18,684 nt of DNA from Pseudomonadota bacterium (GCA_027622495.1 JAQBYL010000022.1:1-18684), one strand, 5' to 3'. Positions 1-8,042 are shown, counted from the first letter of the stretch. The notes: a model not told the origin generated them from the sequence alone. Numbers and translations: made by a program.

Positions 1-1
1 T

Positions 2-2596
2 GTTATTTTCGGTCTCGGTCAGAGCGTCGGTCTCAGCCCCCGCCTCAGGCTCAGCCTCAGTTTCTGCCACACGACCAACCCCGATCAACAGTTCGTCTTC
101 GCGCACGTCGATCAGACGAACACCCTGAGTATTGCGCCCTTGCAGTGAGATTTGATCTGCGGGTGTGCGCACCAGCGTGCCTTTGTCGCTGATGAGCATG
201 ATCTCATCGCCGTCAAACACCTGTGACGCACCAACCATCGCGCCATTGCGCTCACTTGTCTGCATCGCGATGATGCCCATTCCGCCGCGGCCCTTTACCG
301 GAAAATCTGAAAGTGGCGTACGTTTGCCATAGCCATTTTCGCTTGCAGTCAGAACGTAACCGTTCTCATCGGGAATGATCAGCGATATCACCTGATGATC
401 GCCCTTTAACCGAATACCCCGTACACCACGCGCAGTTCTGCCCATAGTGCGAACATCGCTTTCTTTAAACCGAACTGCCTTGCCGGAGCTGGACGCGAGC
501 ATTACATCGTTGTGACCATCGGTTAGAGCCGCACCAACCAGCGTATTGCCGGGCTCAAGCTCCAATGCAATCAAGCCACTGGTGCGCGGCCGCGAGAACT
601 GCATAAGCGAGGTTTTTTTCACGGTTCCATTTGCGGTCGCCATGAAAACGAAATGGTTTTCATCATATTGATCGATCGGCAACACCGCTGTAATACGTTC
701 TTCTGGTGCCAGAGGTAACATGTTGACTAACGGACGGCCCTTGGCGCCACGGCTGCCTAACGGGATCTGAAAAACCCTGAGCCAGTAGACTTTGCCGGTG
801 TTCGAAAAACACAGCAATGTGTCGTGACTGTGCGCCACCAGCAGTGTTTCAACGAAGTCCTCGTCTTTGACTGACGTTGCCGCTTTGCCCCGACCACCCC
901 GTCGCTGTGCCTGGTATACGTCCAGCTGCTGTGTCTTGCCATAACCCTGATGGGAGATGGTCACCACCAGGTCTTCTTCGGTGATCAGATCTTCTGCCGA
1001 CAGGTCCAGATGCGAGCCGACGATTTCAGTCCGACGCTCGTCACCGTAGGTGTCACGTATGTCAACGAGCTCACCGCGGATAACGCTCTGCAGGCGTTCG
1101 CTTGATGAAAGGATGTCCTGCAGGTCGGCGATTTCGTTCAATACTTCCTGATAGTCTTCAAGCAGTTTGTTCTGCTCGAGGGCAGTCAGACGATGCAGGC
1201 GCAGATCCAGAATGGCCTGTGCCTGTACTTCGGTCAGATAATACAAGCCATCGACAACCCCAAATTCGTCGCCGATGTCATCCGGCCGGCATGCGTCACT
1301 GCCAGCACGCTCGAGCAACCGCTGCACTTCACCAACGATCCAACCGCGACTCATGAGACCAGCACGGGCTTCGGTAGCCCCGGCAGATGCCCGGATGAGT
1401 TCAATGACGGCATCTATGTTGGCAAGTGCAATGGCCTGCCCTTCCAGGGTATGCCCGCGCTGACGGGCGCGCCGCAGCAGGTAAATAGTGCGTCGGGTGA
1501 CCACTTCGCGCCGGTGCTTCAGGAACGCTTCGATCATCTGCTTCAAGTTGAGCAGCTTCGGCTGACCTTCTACCAGAGCAACACAGTTGATCCCGAACAC
1601 CGACTGCAACTGGGTCTGAGCATAAAGATTGTTCAGTACAACCTCACCTTGCTCACCACGCCGGAGTTCGATCACGATCCGCAGACCATCTTTGTCTGAC
1701 TCATCGCGCAATTCGGTAATGCCTTCGATCTTCTTTTCTTTAACCAGCTCGGCAATTTTTTCGATCAAACGGGCTTTGTTCAGCTGGTAAGGAATCTCGT
1801 GCACGAGGATGGTGTCTTTACCGGTCTTTTCATCTTCGATGACTTCGGCACGTGCACGAACATAGATCCGACCACGTCCGGTCCGATAGGCCTGCACAAT
1901 ACCGGCCCGGCCGTTGATGATCGCTGCGGTGGGAAAGTCCGGACCCTTGATGAATTCCATCAATGCATCCACATCCAGGGACGGATCCTCAAGCAGCGCA
2001 AGACACCCGTCGACCACCTCGCAAAGATTGTGGGGCGGGATGTTGGTCGCCATCCCCACGGCAATACCCGAGCTGCCATTCACCAGCAGGTTGGGCACCC
2101 GGGTGGGCAACACCTCGGGCATGGACAGGCTTTCATCGTAATTGGGAACAAAATCGACGGTTTCTTTGTCGAGATCGGCGAGCAACTCACCAGCGATGCG
2201 AGCCATCCGGACCTCGGTGTAGCGCATTGCAGCCGGGCGGTCACCATCGATCGAACCGAAGTTACCCTGACCATCAACCAGCATGTAACGCATGGAGAAG
2301 TGCTGCGCCATGCGAACAACCGTGTCGTAAGCGGCCACATCCCCGTGCGGGTGATATTTACCGATCACGTCACCAACCACCCGCGCAGATTTCATGTAGG
2401 GACGGTTGTAGACGTTGTTGAGTTCACTCATTGCGAACAGCACGCGCTTGTGGACCGGTTTTAAACCGTCGCGCACATCGGGCAGTGCCCGACCGACAAT
2501 TACACTCATCGCGTAGTCAAGATAAGACTGTCGGAGTTCGTCTTCTATGTTAACGGGAAGGATTTCCTCCCCGTGGATCGGGCCCTCGTCAGACAT
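2..2596 (-). CDS. gyrA: DNA gyrase subunit A (C-terminal end cut by window edge)
   Basis: GyrA is the breakage-reunion subunit of DNA gyrase, which with GyrB introduces negative supercoils using ATP in the cytoplasm. The frame is open from ATG at 2596 to the left edge, giving 865 residues; E. coli GyrA has 875, so probably only a short tail is missing. The N-terminus (MSDEGPIHGEEILPVNIEDE) and the SYLDYAMSVIVGRALPDVRD block are classic. Tyr126 in AAMRYTE aligns with the DNA-cleaving Tyr122 of E. coli, and the GyrA box QRRGGRGK (564-571) marks the DNA-wrapping C-terminal domain. The last visible residues form an acidic Glu/Ala/Thr-rich tail. In the quinolone-resistance region the motif is GDVAAYD: Val87 replaces the usual Ser83-equivalent, while Asp91 (Asp87-equivalent) is kept. 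No good Shine-Dalgarno precedes the ATG. The gene is divergent from mtaD. Confidence 0.98.
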   Translation of the reverse strand, partial: MSDEGPIHGEEILPVNIEDELRQSYLDYAMSVIVGRALPDVRDGLKPVHKRVLFAMSELNNVYNRPYMKSARVVGDVIGKYHPHGDVAAYDTVVRMAQHFSMRYMLVDGQGNFGSIDGDRPAAMRYTEVRMARIAGELLADLDKETVDFVPNYDESLSMPEVLPTRVPNLLVNGSSGIAVGMATNIPPHNLCEVVDGCLALLEDPSLDVDALMEFIKGPDFPTAAIINGRAGIVQAYRTGRGRIYVRARAEVIEDEKTGKDTILVHEIPYQLNKARLIEKIAELVKEKKIEGITELRDESDKDGLRIVIELRRGEQGEVVLNNLYAQTQLQSVFGINCVALVEGQPKLLNLKQMIEAFLKHRREVVTRRTIYLLRRARQRGHTLEGQAIALANIDAVIELIRASAGATEARAGLMSRGWIVGEVQRLLERAGSDACRPDDIGDEFGVVDGLYYLTEVQAQAILDLRLHRLTALEQNKLLEDYQEVLNEIADLQDILSSSERLQSVIRGELVDIRDTYGDERRTEIVGSHLDLSAEDLITEEDLVVTISHQGYGKTQQLDVYQAQRRGGRGKAATSVKDEDFVETLLVAHSHDTLLCFSNTGKVYWLRVFQIPLGSRGAKGRPLVNMLPLAPEERITAVLPIDQYDENHFVFMATANGTVKKTSLMQFSRPRTSGLIALELEPGNTLVGAALTDGHNDVMLASSSGKAVRFKESDVRTMGRTARGVRGIRLKGDHQVISLIIPDENGYVLTASENGYGKRTPLSDFPVKGRGGMGIIAMQTSERNGAMVGASQVFDGDEIMLISDKGTLVRTPADQISLQGRNTQGVRLIDVREDELLIGVGRVAETEAEPEAGAETDALTETENN

Positions 2597-2623
2597 ATAG
2601 ATGCAGATAAATAAAAGTCGGGC

Positions 2624-2632
2624 ATTTTAGCA
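2624..2632 (-). promoter_or_regulatory. Candidate extended -10 promoter of gyrA
   Basis: On the minus strand TGC-TAAAAT forms an extended -10 element (TGn followed by a 5/6 match to TATAAT). It ends 27 bases before the gyrA ATG, predicting a leader of roughly 20 bases. No good -35 hexamer is seen, which fits extended -10 promoters. This is inferred from sequence only. Confidence 0.5.
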
Positions 2633-2648
2633 CGTGCGCGGCCTTTTA

Positions 2649-2678
2649 CTGACCTTTTTCCTTGTCAGCGCTTATACT
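2649..2678 (+). promoter_or_regulatory. Candidate promoter of mtaD giving a leaderless mRNA
   Basis: A -10 hexamer TATACT lies at 2673-2678, with a weak -35 CTGACC at 2649-2654 and an 18-base spacer. The expected transcription start, 6-8 bases after the -10, falls on or next to the mtaD ATG at 2685, so the message would have essentially no leader. The same stretch carries a 5-base dyad, CTGAC (2649-2653) and GTCAG (2664-2668), that might bind a regulator. Confidence 0.5.
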
Positions 2679-2684
2679 CGGTCG

Positions 2685-4004
2685 ATGCCTGAGAACCGCT
2701 GTGAAACCCTCCTCACCTGCCGCTGGTTGCTACCTGTAGCACCGCAGAACCGGGTCTTTGAAAACATGGCGATCGCAATCACTGGCGATCAGATTCTGGC
2801 TGTGGGAAAAGCTGACGCGATCGTTAAAAACTGGCGCGCCGACAACACCGTTGAGTTAAACCACCACGCGGTGCTGCCTGGTCTGATCAACGCCCATGGT
2901 CACGCGGCAATGACACTTTTGCGCGGCATGGCCGAAGACAAACCGCTCCAGGCCTGGCTCAAAGAAACCATCTGGCCGGTCGAACGTGCGCACATGTCTG
3001 AGGAATTCGTTCGGGATGGAACCCGCCTTGCCATTGCCGAGATGCTCAGCCATGGCACCACCACCTTTGCCGACATGTACTTTTTTCCCGAAGTGGCTGC
3101 CGATCTTGCCGATCAGATCGGGATGCGTGCGCAGATCGCCTTTCCGATCATGGATTTTGCCAACGCCTGGAGCGATGACGTGAGCGAGTGTTTCCACAAA
3201 GGTCTGAGCCTGCGCGATCGCTACAAGAATCATGCCCGCGTTGTCGTCGGTTTTGGACCTCACTCAGCCTATACGGTCAAACAGGCCGACCTTCAGCAGA
3301 TCCTCATCTACGCAGAGGAGATCGATGCCCCGATACAGATTCACCTGCACGAAAATGCTGAGGAAGTCGCCGAAGCACAGAAGCGGGTGGGACGCAGCTG
3401 GATCACCTACCTCAACGACCTGGGTCTGTTGACGCGCCGTCTGCAGGCTGTGCACATGACCTGCACAACGCCAGATGAACTGGACCTCATCTCAGCCACC
3501 GGTGTCAGCGTGGTCCACTGCCCAAGATCAAATCTCAAGCTTTCCAGCGGCGCCTGTTCGATTACCGACATGCAGGATCGCAGTATCAATGTCGCCCTCG
3601 GAACAGACGGTGCCGCCTCCAACAACAGCCTCGACATGTTTGGTGAAATGCGCCTTGCAGCTCTCCTGGCAAAACATCAGACCGGTCGGGCCGATGCCGG
3701 GCAGGTTGCGATGATTCTGCACATGGCAACCCTCGGAGGGGCAACCGCCCTCGGCATCGATGCCCACACTGGCTCCATCGAAGCCGGCAAAGCTGCAGAC
3801 CTGGTGGCCGTTGACCTGAGTGGCCTGGCTTTCGCACCCGTATACGATCCGATGGTGCAGATCATTCACGGCAATAGCGGTAACGCCGTCACCGACGTCT
3901 GGGTCGCGGGCAGACGCCTGATCGCAGATGGCAGGCATCAGAGTCTCGATCTTGCCGAGACTATCGCCCGAGCTAACCAGTGGGGAGGGTTGATCCGACC
4001 GTGA
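2685..4004 (+). CDS. mtaD: 5-methylthioadenosine/S-adenosylhomocysteine deaminase family amidohydrolase
   Basis: This is a metal-dependent amidohydrolase (TRZ/ATZ/MtaD type, 439 residues, normal length) expected to deaminate methylthioadenosine and/or S-adenosylhomocysteine in the cytoplasm, as part of methionine salvage and methyl-cycle clean-up. Metal-site motifs are visible: INAHGH (His71, His73), IHLHEN (220-224), AVHMT (His257) and GTDGAASNN (Asp308). The open frame extends 17 codons upstream to 2634, but that extension runs through the likely -10 box; the ATG at 2685 gives an N-terminus (ETLLTCRWLLPVAP) that fits the family. The stop overlaps the ubiG start as GTGA, so the two are probably co-translated, which makes sense because UbiG releases SAH. 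In Pseudomonas mtnA sits between gyrA and mtaD; it is absent here. The exact substrate cannot be fixed from sequence; other nucleoside or guanine-type deaminases remain possible. Confidence 0.92.
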   Translation: MPENRCETLLTCRWLLPVAPQNRVFENMAIAITGDQILAVGKADAIVKNWRADNTVELNHHAVLPGLINAHGHAAMTLLRGMAEDKPLQAWLKETIWPVERAHMSEEFVRDGTRLAIAEMLSHGTTTFADMYFFPEVAADLADQIGMRAQIAFPIMDFANAWSDDVSECFHKGLSLRDRYKNHARVVVGFGPHSAYTVKQADLQQILIYAEEIDAPIQIHLHENAEEVAEAQKRVGRSWITYLNDLGLLTRRLQAVHMTCTTPDELDLISATGVSVVHCPRSNLKLSSGACSITDMQDRSINVALGTDGAASNNSLDMFGEMRLAALLAKHQTGRADAGQVAMILHMATLGGATALGIDAHTGSIEAGKAADLVAVDLSGLAFAPVYDPMVQIIHGNSGNAVTDVWVAGRRLIADGRHQSLDLAETIARANQWGGLIRP

Positions 4005-4693
4005 ACATCGATGAAGCCGAAATCGGCAAGTTCGAAAGTCTTGCCAGTCGCTGGTGGGATCCGGAAGGAGACTTCAAACCACTGCACGACATCAACCCCA
4101 CGCGTCTTGAGTACATTGCCGAACGCACTACCTTGCGCGGTTCGAAAATTCTGGATGTCGGTTGTGGCGGTGGCATTCTGTCTGAAAGCATGGCTTTGCG
4201 CGGCGCTGACGTCACCGGCATCGATATGGCAGAAGGGGCTCTCACCGTGGCCCGCCTGCATGCTCTCGAAGCCAATGTTGAGCTCGAATACAAAGCGATT
4301 ACCGCTGAAGCACTGGCAGAAACTGATCCGCAAACCTTCGACGCATTAAGTTGCCTTGAGATGCTCGAACACGTGCCCGACTATCCTTCTGTGGTCAAAG
4401 CCTGTGCAACCTTGACCAAACCGGGTGGCGCGCTGTTTTTTTCCACCATCAACCGCCATCCTTTTGCCTATCTCACTGCTGTGCTGGGCGCCGAATATGT
4501 GCTGAATCTGTTGCCGAAAGGCACACACGATTTTGAGCGTTTTATCCGGCCTGCCGAACTCGCGCACGCCGTTCGCAGCGCAGGCCTTGAAGTACGTGAA
4601 CTGGTCGGCATGCATTACACCCCGTTTACCCGCCGCTGCCGGCGCTCGGGTGATCTCAAAGTGAACTACCTGTTGTATGCCACAAAACCCTGA
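4001..4693 (+). CDS. ubiG: Ubiquinone biosynthesis O-methyltransferase
   Basis: UbiG is the SAM-dependent class I methyltransferase that performs both O-methylations of ubiquinone synthesis (polyprenyl-dihydroxybenzoate and demethylubiquinol steps), acting at the inner membrane surface. The protein has 230 residues, close to the usual length. Diagnostic blocks are FESLASRWWDPEGDFKPLH (11-29), the SAM motif I LDVGCGGG (51-58), EMLEHVPD, and PKGTHDFERFIRPAEL. A longer frame opens at GTG 3980, but GTG at 4001 is preferred because it overlaps the mtaD stop (GTGA) and matches family N-termini; a GGGGAGG stretch at 3982-3988 lies rather far upstream (12 bases). The C-terminal part (TRRCRRSGDLKVNYLLYA) is slightly variant but retains the VNY block. 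The end overlaps yciK by 17 bases, indicating one operon. Confidence 0.97.
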   Translation: MNIDEAEIGKFESLASRWWDPEGDFKPLHDINPTRLEYIAERTTLRGSKILDVGCGGGILSESMALRGADVTGIDMAEGALTVARLHALEANVELEYKAITAEALAETDPQTFDALSCLEMLEHVPDYPSVVKACATLTKPGGALFFSTINRHPFAYLTAVLGAEYVLNLLPKGTHDFERFIRPAELAHAVRSAGLEVRELVGMHYTPFTRRCRRSGDLKVNYLLYATKP

Positions 4694-5486
4694 TTATCCT
4701 GAGCTCGAAGAAGCGCGCAGTCACTGGCGCTGGCAACCTCCTGCAGGTTGTCTTGCCGGTAAGGTCATCCTGGTGACCGGCGCTGGAGATGGCATCGGCA
4801 GCAGTGCAAGCCGGACGTTTGCCTCGTATGGCGCAGACGTGGTGCTGCTTGGTCGGACACGGTCAAAACTGGAAGCGGTGTTTGACTGGATTGTGGCCAA
4901 CACCAGTACCGATCCGGTCATCGTCCCCTGCGATCTGGCTCACCTTGCCCAACCCAATGCAGATGCCCTGGCGAACTCCATCATGGATCACTACCAGCGG
5001 CTGGATGGCTTGTTACACAACGCATCAGCCCTGGGCCCAAGACTACCGATCGCCCATTATCCGGTACACACCTGGAATGAGGTGTTCACCGTCAATGTAA
5101 CGAGCGCACTGCTGCTGACCCAGTCTGTGCAACCGTTGCTTGAACGCGGCGATCACCCATCGGTGATCTTTACATCATCCTCTGTTGGCCGCGCAGGTCG
5201 GGCGTACTGGGGAGCCTATGCTGCATCCAAGTTTGCCGTGGAAGGTCTGATGGAGACGTTTGCAGACGAAACCGAAGCAGCCGGTTTCAGGGTGAACAGT
5301 CTGAATCCGGGCGGCACCCGCACACCGATGCGCCGGGCCGCCTATCCATCGGAAGACCCACAGAGTGTTCCACCGCCAGAAAACCATATGGATCTGTATG
5401 TCTATCTGCTGAGTGAGTATTCGCGTGGGGTGACCGGGCAACGCCTCGATGCACGAACCTGGGCTGGACCGCCTAACCCGGCGTAA
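4677..5486 (+). CDS. yciK: YciK-family short-chain dehydrogenase/reductase
   Basis: This is a cytoplasmic NAD(P)-dependent SDR of the YciK subfamily (269 residues), whose physiological substrate is not established. The Rossmann motif TGAGDGIG is at 34-41, the structural LHNAS at 113-117, the catalytic Ser in FTSSSVGR (about 168), and the YAASK pair Tyr181/Lys185. INPGGTRT-like NPGGTRTPMR at 210-219 and PSEDPQS are typical of YciK. The N-terminus is about 15 residues longer than in E. coli. The ATG at 4677 lies inside the 3' end of ubiG (17-base overlap) with no clear Shine-Dalgarno, so translation probably depends on ribosomes finishing ubiG. In Pseudomonas, mupP separates ubiG and yciK; here there is no room for it. 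The 3' end overlaps the convergent rluB by 14 bases. Confidence 0.95.
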   Translation: MPQNPDYPELEEARSHWRWQPPAGCLAGKVILVTGAGDGIGSSASRTFASYGADVVLLGRTRSKLEAVFDWIVANTSTDPVIVPCDLAHLAQPNADALANSIMDHYQRLDGLLHNASALGPRLPIAHYPVHTWNEVFTVNVTSALLLTQSVQPLLERGDHPSVIFTSSSVGRAGRAYWGAYAASKFAVEGLMETFADETEAAGFRVNSLNPGGTRTPMRRAAYPSEDPQSVPPPENHMDLYVYLLSEYSRGVTGQRLDARTWAGPPNPA

Positions 5487-6318
5487 GGTGATCGAGGGTC
5501 GGGTACGGCATCAGCACTGACCCGGTCTTTTTCGGTTTACGCTGGTCACGACCCGATGGCTTGGCTGACGCCCATTTGAGCTTGAGCAATGTGTACAAAG
5601 TGGAGAGATCGTCGTCGTCGAGTTCTGTGAACTTCCCACGTCGTAACCATGAGGGCAGGATCACTGGTCCATAGCGCACCCGTTTGAGCCTGCTGACCGT
5701 CACCCCAACTGCTTCGAACAGACGCCGGACTTCGCGGTTCCGACCTTCCATCAGCACCACGTGGTACCAGTGGTTGCGCCCGCTGCCATCGAAATACCGG
5801 ATATCGCTGAACGAAAGCGTTTCACCTTCGATATCGACACCGGTTTTTAACGTCTGCAGGTCTTTGGGATCGAGTTCGCCAAACACGCGCACTGCATATT
5901 CACGATCCAGACCCGTGGACGGATGCGCCATGCGATTTGCCAGGCGACCATCATTGGTCAGAAGAAGAACACCGGAGGTCTGATAGTCGAGCCTGCCAAT
6001 GCTGATCCACCTGCCACCGCGAATTCGTGGCAGGTCGTTGAACACCGTCTGGCGTCCTTCCGGGTCGCGGCGAGTGGTGATCACGCCGGTTGCCTTGTTC
6101 ATCAACAGCACCCGGCTCGGTTCTTCAGCGACATTTCCGCCGACCCGTCGTTCATCCAGCAGCACCACATCATCTACGCTGACACGTTGCCCGACGTGGG
6201 CTGGCTGATCATTGACCTTGATCCGACCCGCTTCGATCCACCGCTCAATTTCGCGCCGCGAACCATGGCCCAGATCTGCGAGCATCTTGTGCAGTTTGAC
6301 CGTCTGAAGTTCGGTCAT
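5473..6318 (-). CDS. rluB: 23S rRNA pseudouridine synthase, RluB type
   Basis: A member of the RsuA/RluB/E/F pseudouridine synthase family (281 residues). RluB isomerises U2605 (E. coli numbering) in helix 93 of 23S rRNA. An S4 RNA-binding domain occupies about residues 7-60 (KMLADLGHGSRREIERWIEAGRI), followed by the catalytic domain with GRLDYQTSG at 108-116, Asp111 being the expected nucleophilic Asp. The motifs LLMNKATGVITT, EGRNREVRRL and KRVRYGPV are also present. The C-terminus (from about 245) is a short basic tail, common in RluB. Start ATG 6318 lies 10 bases after the scpB stop, so the gene is probably the last of the trpS-scpA-scpB-rluB unit; the scpB-rluB pairing is frequent. RluB is preferred over RluE/F because of the full S4 domain, the tail and the scpB linkage. 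Confidence 0.95.
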   Translation of the reverse strand: MTELQTVKLHKMLADLGHGSRREIERWIEAGRIKVNDQPAHVGQRVSVDDVVLLDERRVGGNVAEEPSRVLLMNKATGVITTRRDPEGRQTVFNDLPRIRGGRWISIGRLDYQTSGVLLLTNDGRLANRMAHPSTGLDREYAVRVFGELDPKDLQTLKTGVDIEGETLSFSDIRYFDGSGRNHWYHVVLMEGRNREVRRLFEAVGVTVSRLKRVRYGPVILPSWLRRGKFTELDDDDLSTLYTLLKLKWASAKPSGRDQRKPKKTGSVLMPYPTLDHLTPG

Positions 6319-6328
6319 GAGAAGAGCT

Positions 6329-7204
6329 TCAGAACCGGTTAGTCGGCAGTTGCACTACGTTGGCTCGCGTGTTGTCGGTGTGTTCCTGCGTGTCGTCAGA
6401 TCCGAGATCGACATCATCAAGCTCCGCGTCGTGTTCCTCCAGATCGGCAGGCTTCACTTCAAAGTCAACGCGACCGGATTCAAAATCACTGGGCGGTGGC
6501 AACTCGTCGAAATCCCATGCTTCATCATCAATCGATGTCGGGTCCGCGCGCTCCGAAGCAAATGCAGCCAGCGCTCTTTCGGTCTGCGTCTCTTCTTCTG
6601 TAACCACCTCGCCTGCAACGCCGGTGATGTTCACATCGATCAGGATCGGTTCGATCAGCGCCTTGATTTCAGACATGGGCGGCAGCGCATCCAGGCTTTT
6701 CAGATTGAAGTAGTCCAGAAACTCTTTTGTGGTCCCGTACATTGAAGGCCGACCGGGAACCTCACGCTGACCCACTACTCTGATCCAGCCACGCTCGGTC
6801 AGGGTGCGCATGATGTTCTGGCTCACCGCGACACCGCGCACCTGTTCGATATCACCGCGTGTTACGGGTTGTTTGTAGGCGACCAGAGCAAGTGTTTCAA
6901 GAAGCGCACGGGAATAGCGCGGCGGTTTTTCTTCCCACAGGCGGCTGACCCACTGGCTCATTTCCTGTCGGACCTGAAAACGGAAACCCGACGCCACCTG
7001 CTTGAGTTCATAACCGCGGCCTTCGGTTTCTTGCGTAATCTGATTGAGCGCTTCGCGAACGATGATCCTGCCTTCGTCCCTGTCGAGTTCATCAGGCTGG
7101 AACAGCTTGACCAGTTGTTCCACCGTCAGAGGCTCATCTGCAGCGATGATCGCAGCCTCGACGATGTGTTTGATCTGAGTAACATCAACGCCTGTTTCAC
7201 TCAT
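6329..7204 (-). CDS. scpB: SMC-Scp complex subunit ScpB
   Basis: ScpB is the winged-helix (kite) subunit that, with kleisin ScpA, binds SMC and takes part in chromosome condensation and segregation. The protein has 291 residues from ATG 7204. The N-terminal winged helix (IKHIVEAAIIAADEPLT) and the second winged-helix signature (SRALLETLALVAYKQPVTRG, 98-117; REVPGRPSMYGTT, 147-159) are clear. From about residue 200 to the end is a long low-complexity, strongly acidic tail rich in Asp/Glu, probably disordered. The frame extends 20 codons further to 7264, but ATG 7204 is supported by an AGGAG site six bases upstream and by the 8-base overlap with the scpA stop (ATGAGTGA), implying coupled translation in fixed ratio with its partner. 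Confidence 0.96.
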   Translation of the reverse strand: MSETGVDVTQIKHIVEAAIIAADEPLTVEQLVKLFQPDELDRDEGRIIVREALNQITQETEGRGYELKQVASGFRFQVRQEMSQWVSRLWEEKPPRYSRALLETLALVAYKQPVTRGDIEQVRGVAVSQNIMRTLTERGWIRVVGQREVPGRPSMYGTTKEFLDYFNLKSLDALPPMSEIKALIEPILIDVNITGVAGEVVTEEETQTERALAAFASERADPTSIDDEAWDFDELPPPSDFESGRVDFEVKPADLEEHDAELDDVDLGSDDTQEHTDNTRANVVQLPTNRF

Positions 7205-8042
7205 TGTGTGCTCCTGCTGCACGAACGTAGATTGGCGCGTAGGGTTCGTTCTGCACAAACTCAACCAGCGCTTCGCGGATCAGCTCCATCAGAGCCAGAA
7301 AAGTGACCACCACACCCAGCCTGCCTTCGTTCGGATTAAACAGCGCGCTGAATTCTACAAAGTCAGTTTTGCCACTGATCCGCACAAGCACATCCGACAT
7401 GCGTTCACGCACAGACAAAGGTTCAAGCTGAACTGCGTGCCGATTGAACATCTCGGCCCGTTTGAGGACCTGCGCCAGAGCGACCAGCATTTCGCGCAGA
7501 TCAACGTCGGGGTGCGCATGTTCACGGACCAGATCCGGCTTATCGGCAAACGCAGGGAATATGTCGCGTTCCATGCGCGGCAACTCAGCGAGGTTTTCCG
7601 CACTGTCTTTGATCTGCTCATAAACTTGAAGCCGACGGATCAGTTCAGCCTGGGGATCTTCTTCTTCCTCCGACAGGTCCTCGGTTCGAGGCAGAAGCGA
7701 TCGCGACTTGATCTCAGCGAGCAACGCCGCCATCACCAGGTATTCACCAGCCAGCTCAAGCTGCATGGCACCCATCAGTTCGATGTAGGTAATGTACTGT
7801 TCGGTGATCTCTGCAACGCGAATCGCCAGAATGTCGAGATTCTGCCGGCGGATCAGATACAGCAGCAGATCCAGCGGTCCTTCGAAGGTCTCGAGGAACA
7901 CCTCCATCGCATCCGGTGGGATGTACAGATCTTTCGGCAAGGTGTGTAACGCCTCGCCGCTGACCACCGCGATGGTGGTTGAATCTTCAGACCGGAGCAG
8001 TTCGAGATGGTGAGGTGATGGGGTACGTTCGATATCGGTCAC
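7197..8042 (-). CDS. scpA: Segregation and condensation protein A (kleisin)
   Basis: ScpA is the kleisin that bridges SMC heads and binds ScpB in the bacterial condensin. The protein has 281 residues. The family signature FEGPLDLLLYLIRRQNLDI is at 53-71, followed by GEYLVMAALLAEIKSRSLLP (99-118) and a short acidic linker (SEEEEDP, 124-130). The C-terminal winged helix ends in VTFLALMELIREALVEFVQ. The start is GTG 8042, which overlaps the trpS stop as GTGA. Before the first conserved block there are about 45 residues (LPKDLYIPPDAMEVFLETF), an N-terminal extension usual for gammaproteobacterial ScpA, so the internal Met46 is not preferred. No smc gene is in the window; many gammaproteobacteria of this breadth keep SMC-ScpAB elsewhere on the chromosome. 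Confidence 0.96.
   Translation of the reverse strand: MTDIERTPSPHHLELLRSEDSTTIAVVSGEALHTLPKDLYIPPDAMEVFLETFEGPLDLLLYLIRRQNLDILAIRVAEITEQYITYIELMGAMQLELAGEYLVMAALLAEIKSRSLLPRTEDLSEEEEDPQAELIRRLQVYEQIKDSAENLAELPRMERDIFPAFADKPDLVREHAHPDVDLREMLVALAQVLKRAEMFNRHAVQLEPLSVRERMSDVLVRISGKTDFVEFSALFNPNEGRLGVVVTFLALMELIREALVEFVQNEPYAPIYVRAAGAHNE
7211..7215 (-). promoter_or_regulatory. Ribosome-binding site deciding the scpB start
   Basis: AGGAG on the minus strand lies six bases before the ATG at 7204, inside the 3' end of scpA. It selects 7204 over the upstream in-frame candidate at 7264, which would place 20 extra residues before the conserved ScpB N-terminus. Confidence 0.75.

Noticed and set aside
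1799..2464. 221-codon plus-strand open frame opposite gyrA
   Set aside because: It is an antisense shadow of the gyrA coding sequence, which is conserved throughout this stretch.
2634..2684. Longer N-terminus for mtaD from the first ATG at 2634, looking like a hydrophobic leader (LLLTFFLVSAYT)
   Set aside because: The stretch contains the likely -35/-10 elements, the hydrophobic run is not part of this cytoplasmic enzyme family, and the 2685 start fits family N-termini.
3980..4000. Alternative GTG start for ubiG seven codons upstream
   Set aside because: The 4001 GTG overlaps the mtaD stop as GTGA and matches the family N-terminus; the extra residues have no homology support.
5496..5532. 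Possible intrinsic terminator after yciK (GGGTC...GACCC then TTTTT)
   Set aside because: The stem is only 5 bases with an 18-base loop, the T run begins four bases after the stem, and it is inside rluB coding sequence; too weak to annotate.
7206..7949. Long plus-strand open frame (247 codons) opposite scpA
   Set aside because: It is the antisense shadow of scpA; its translation resembles no family and scpA is unmistakable.
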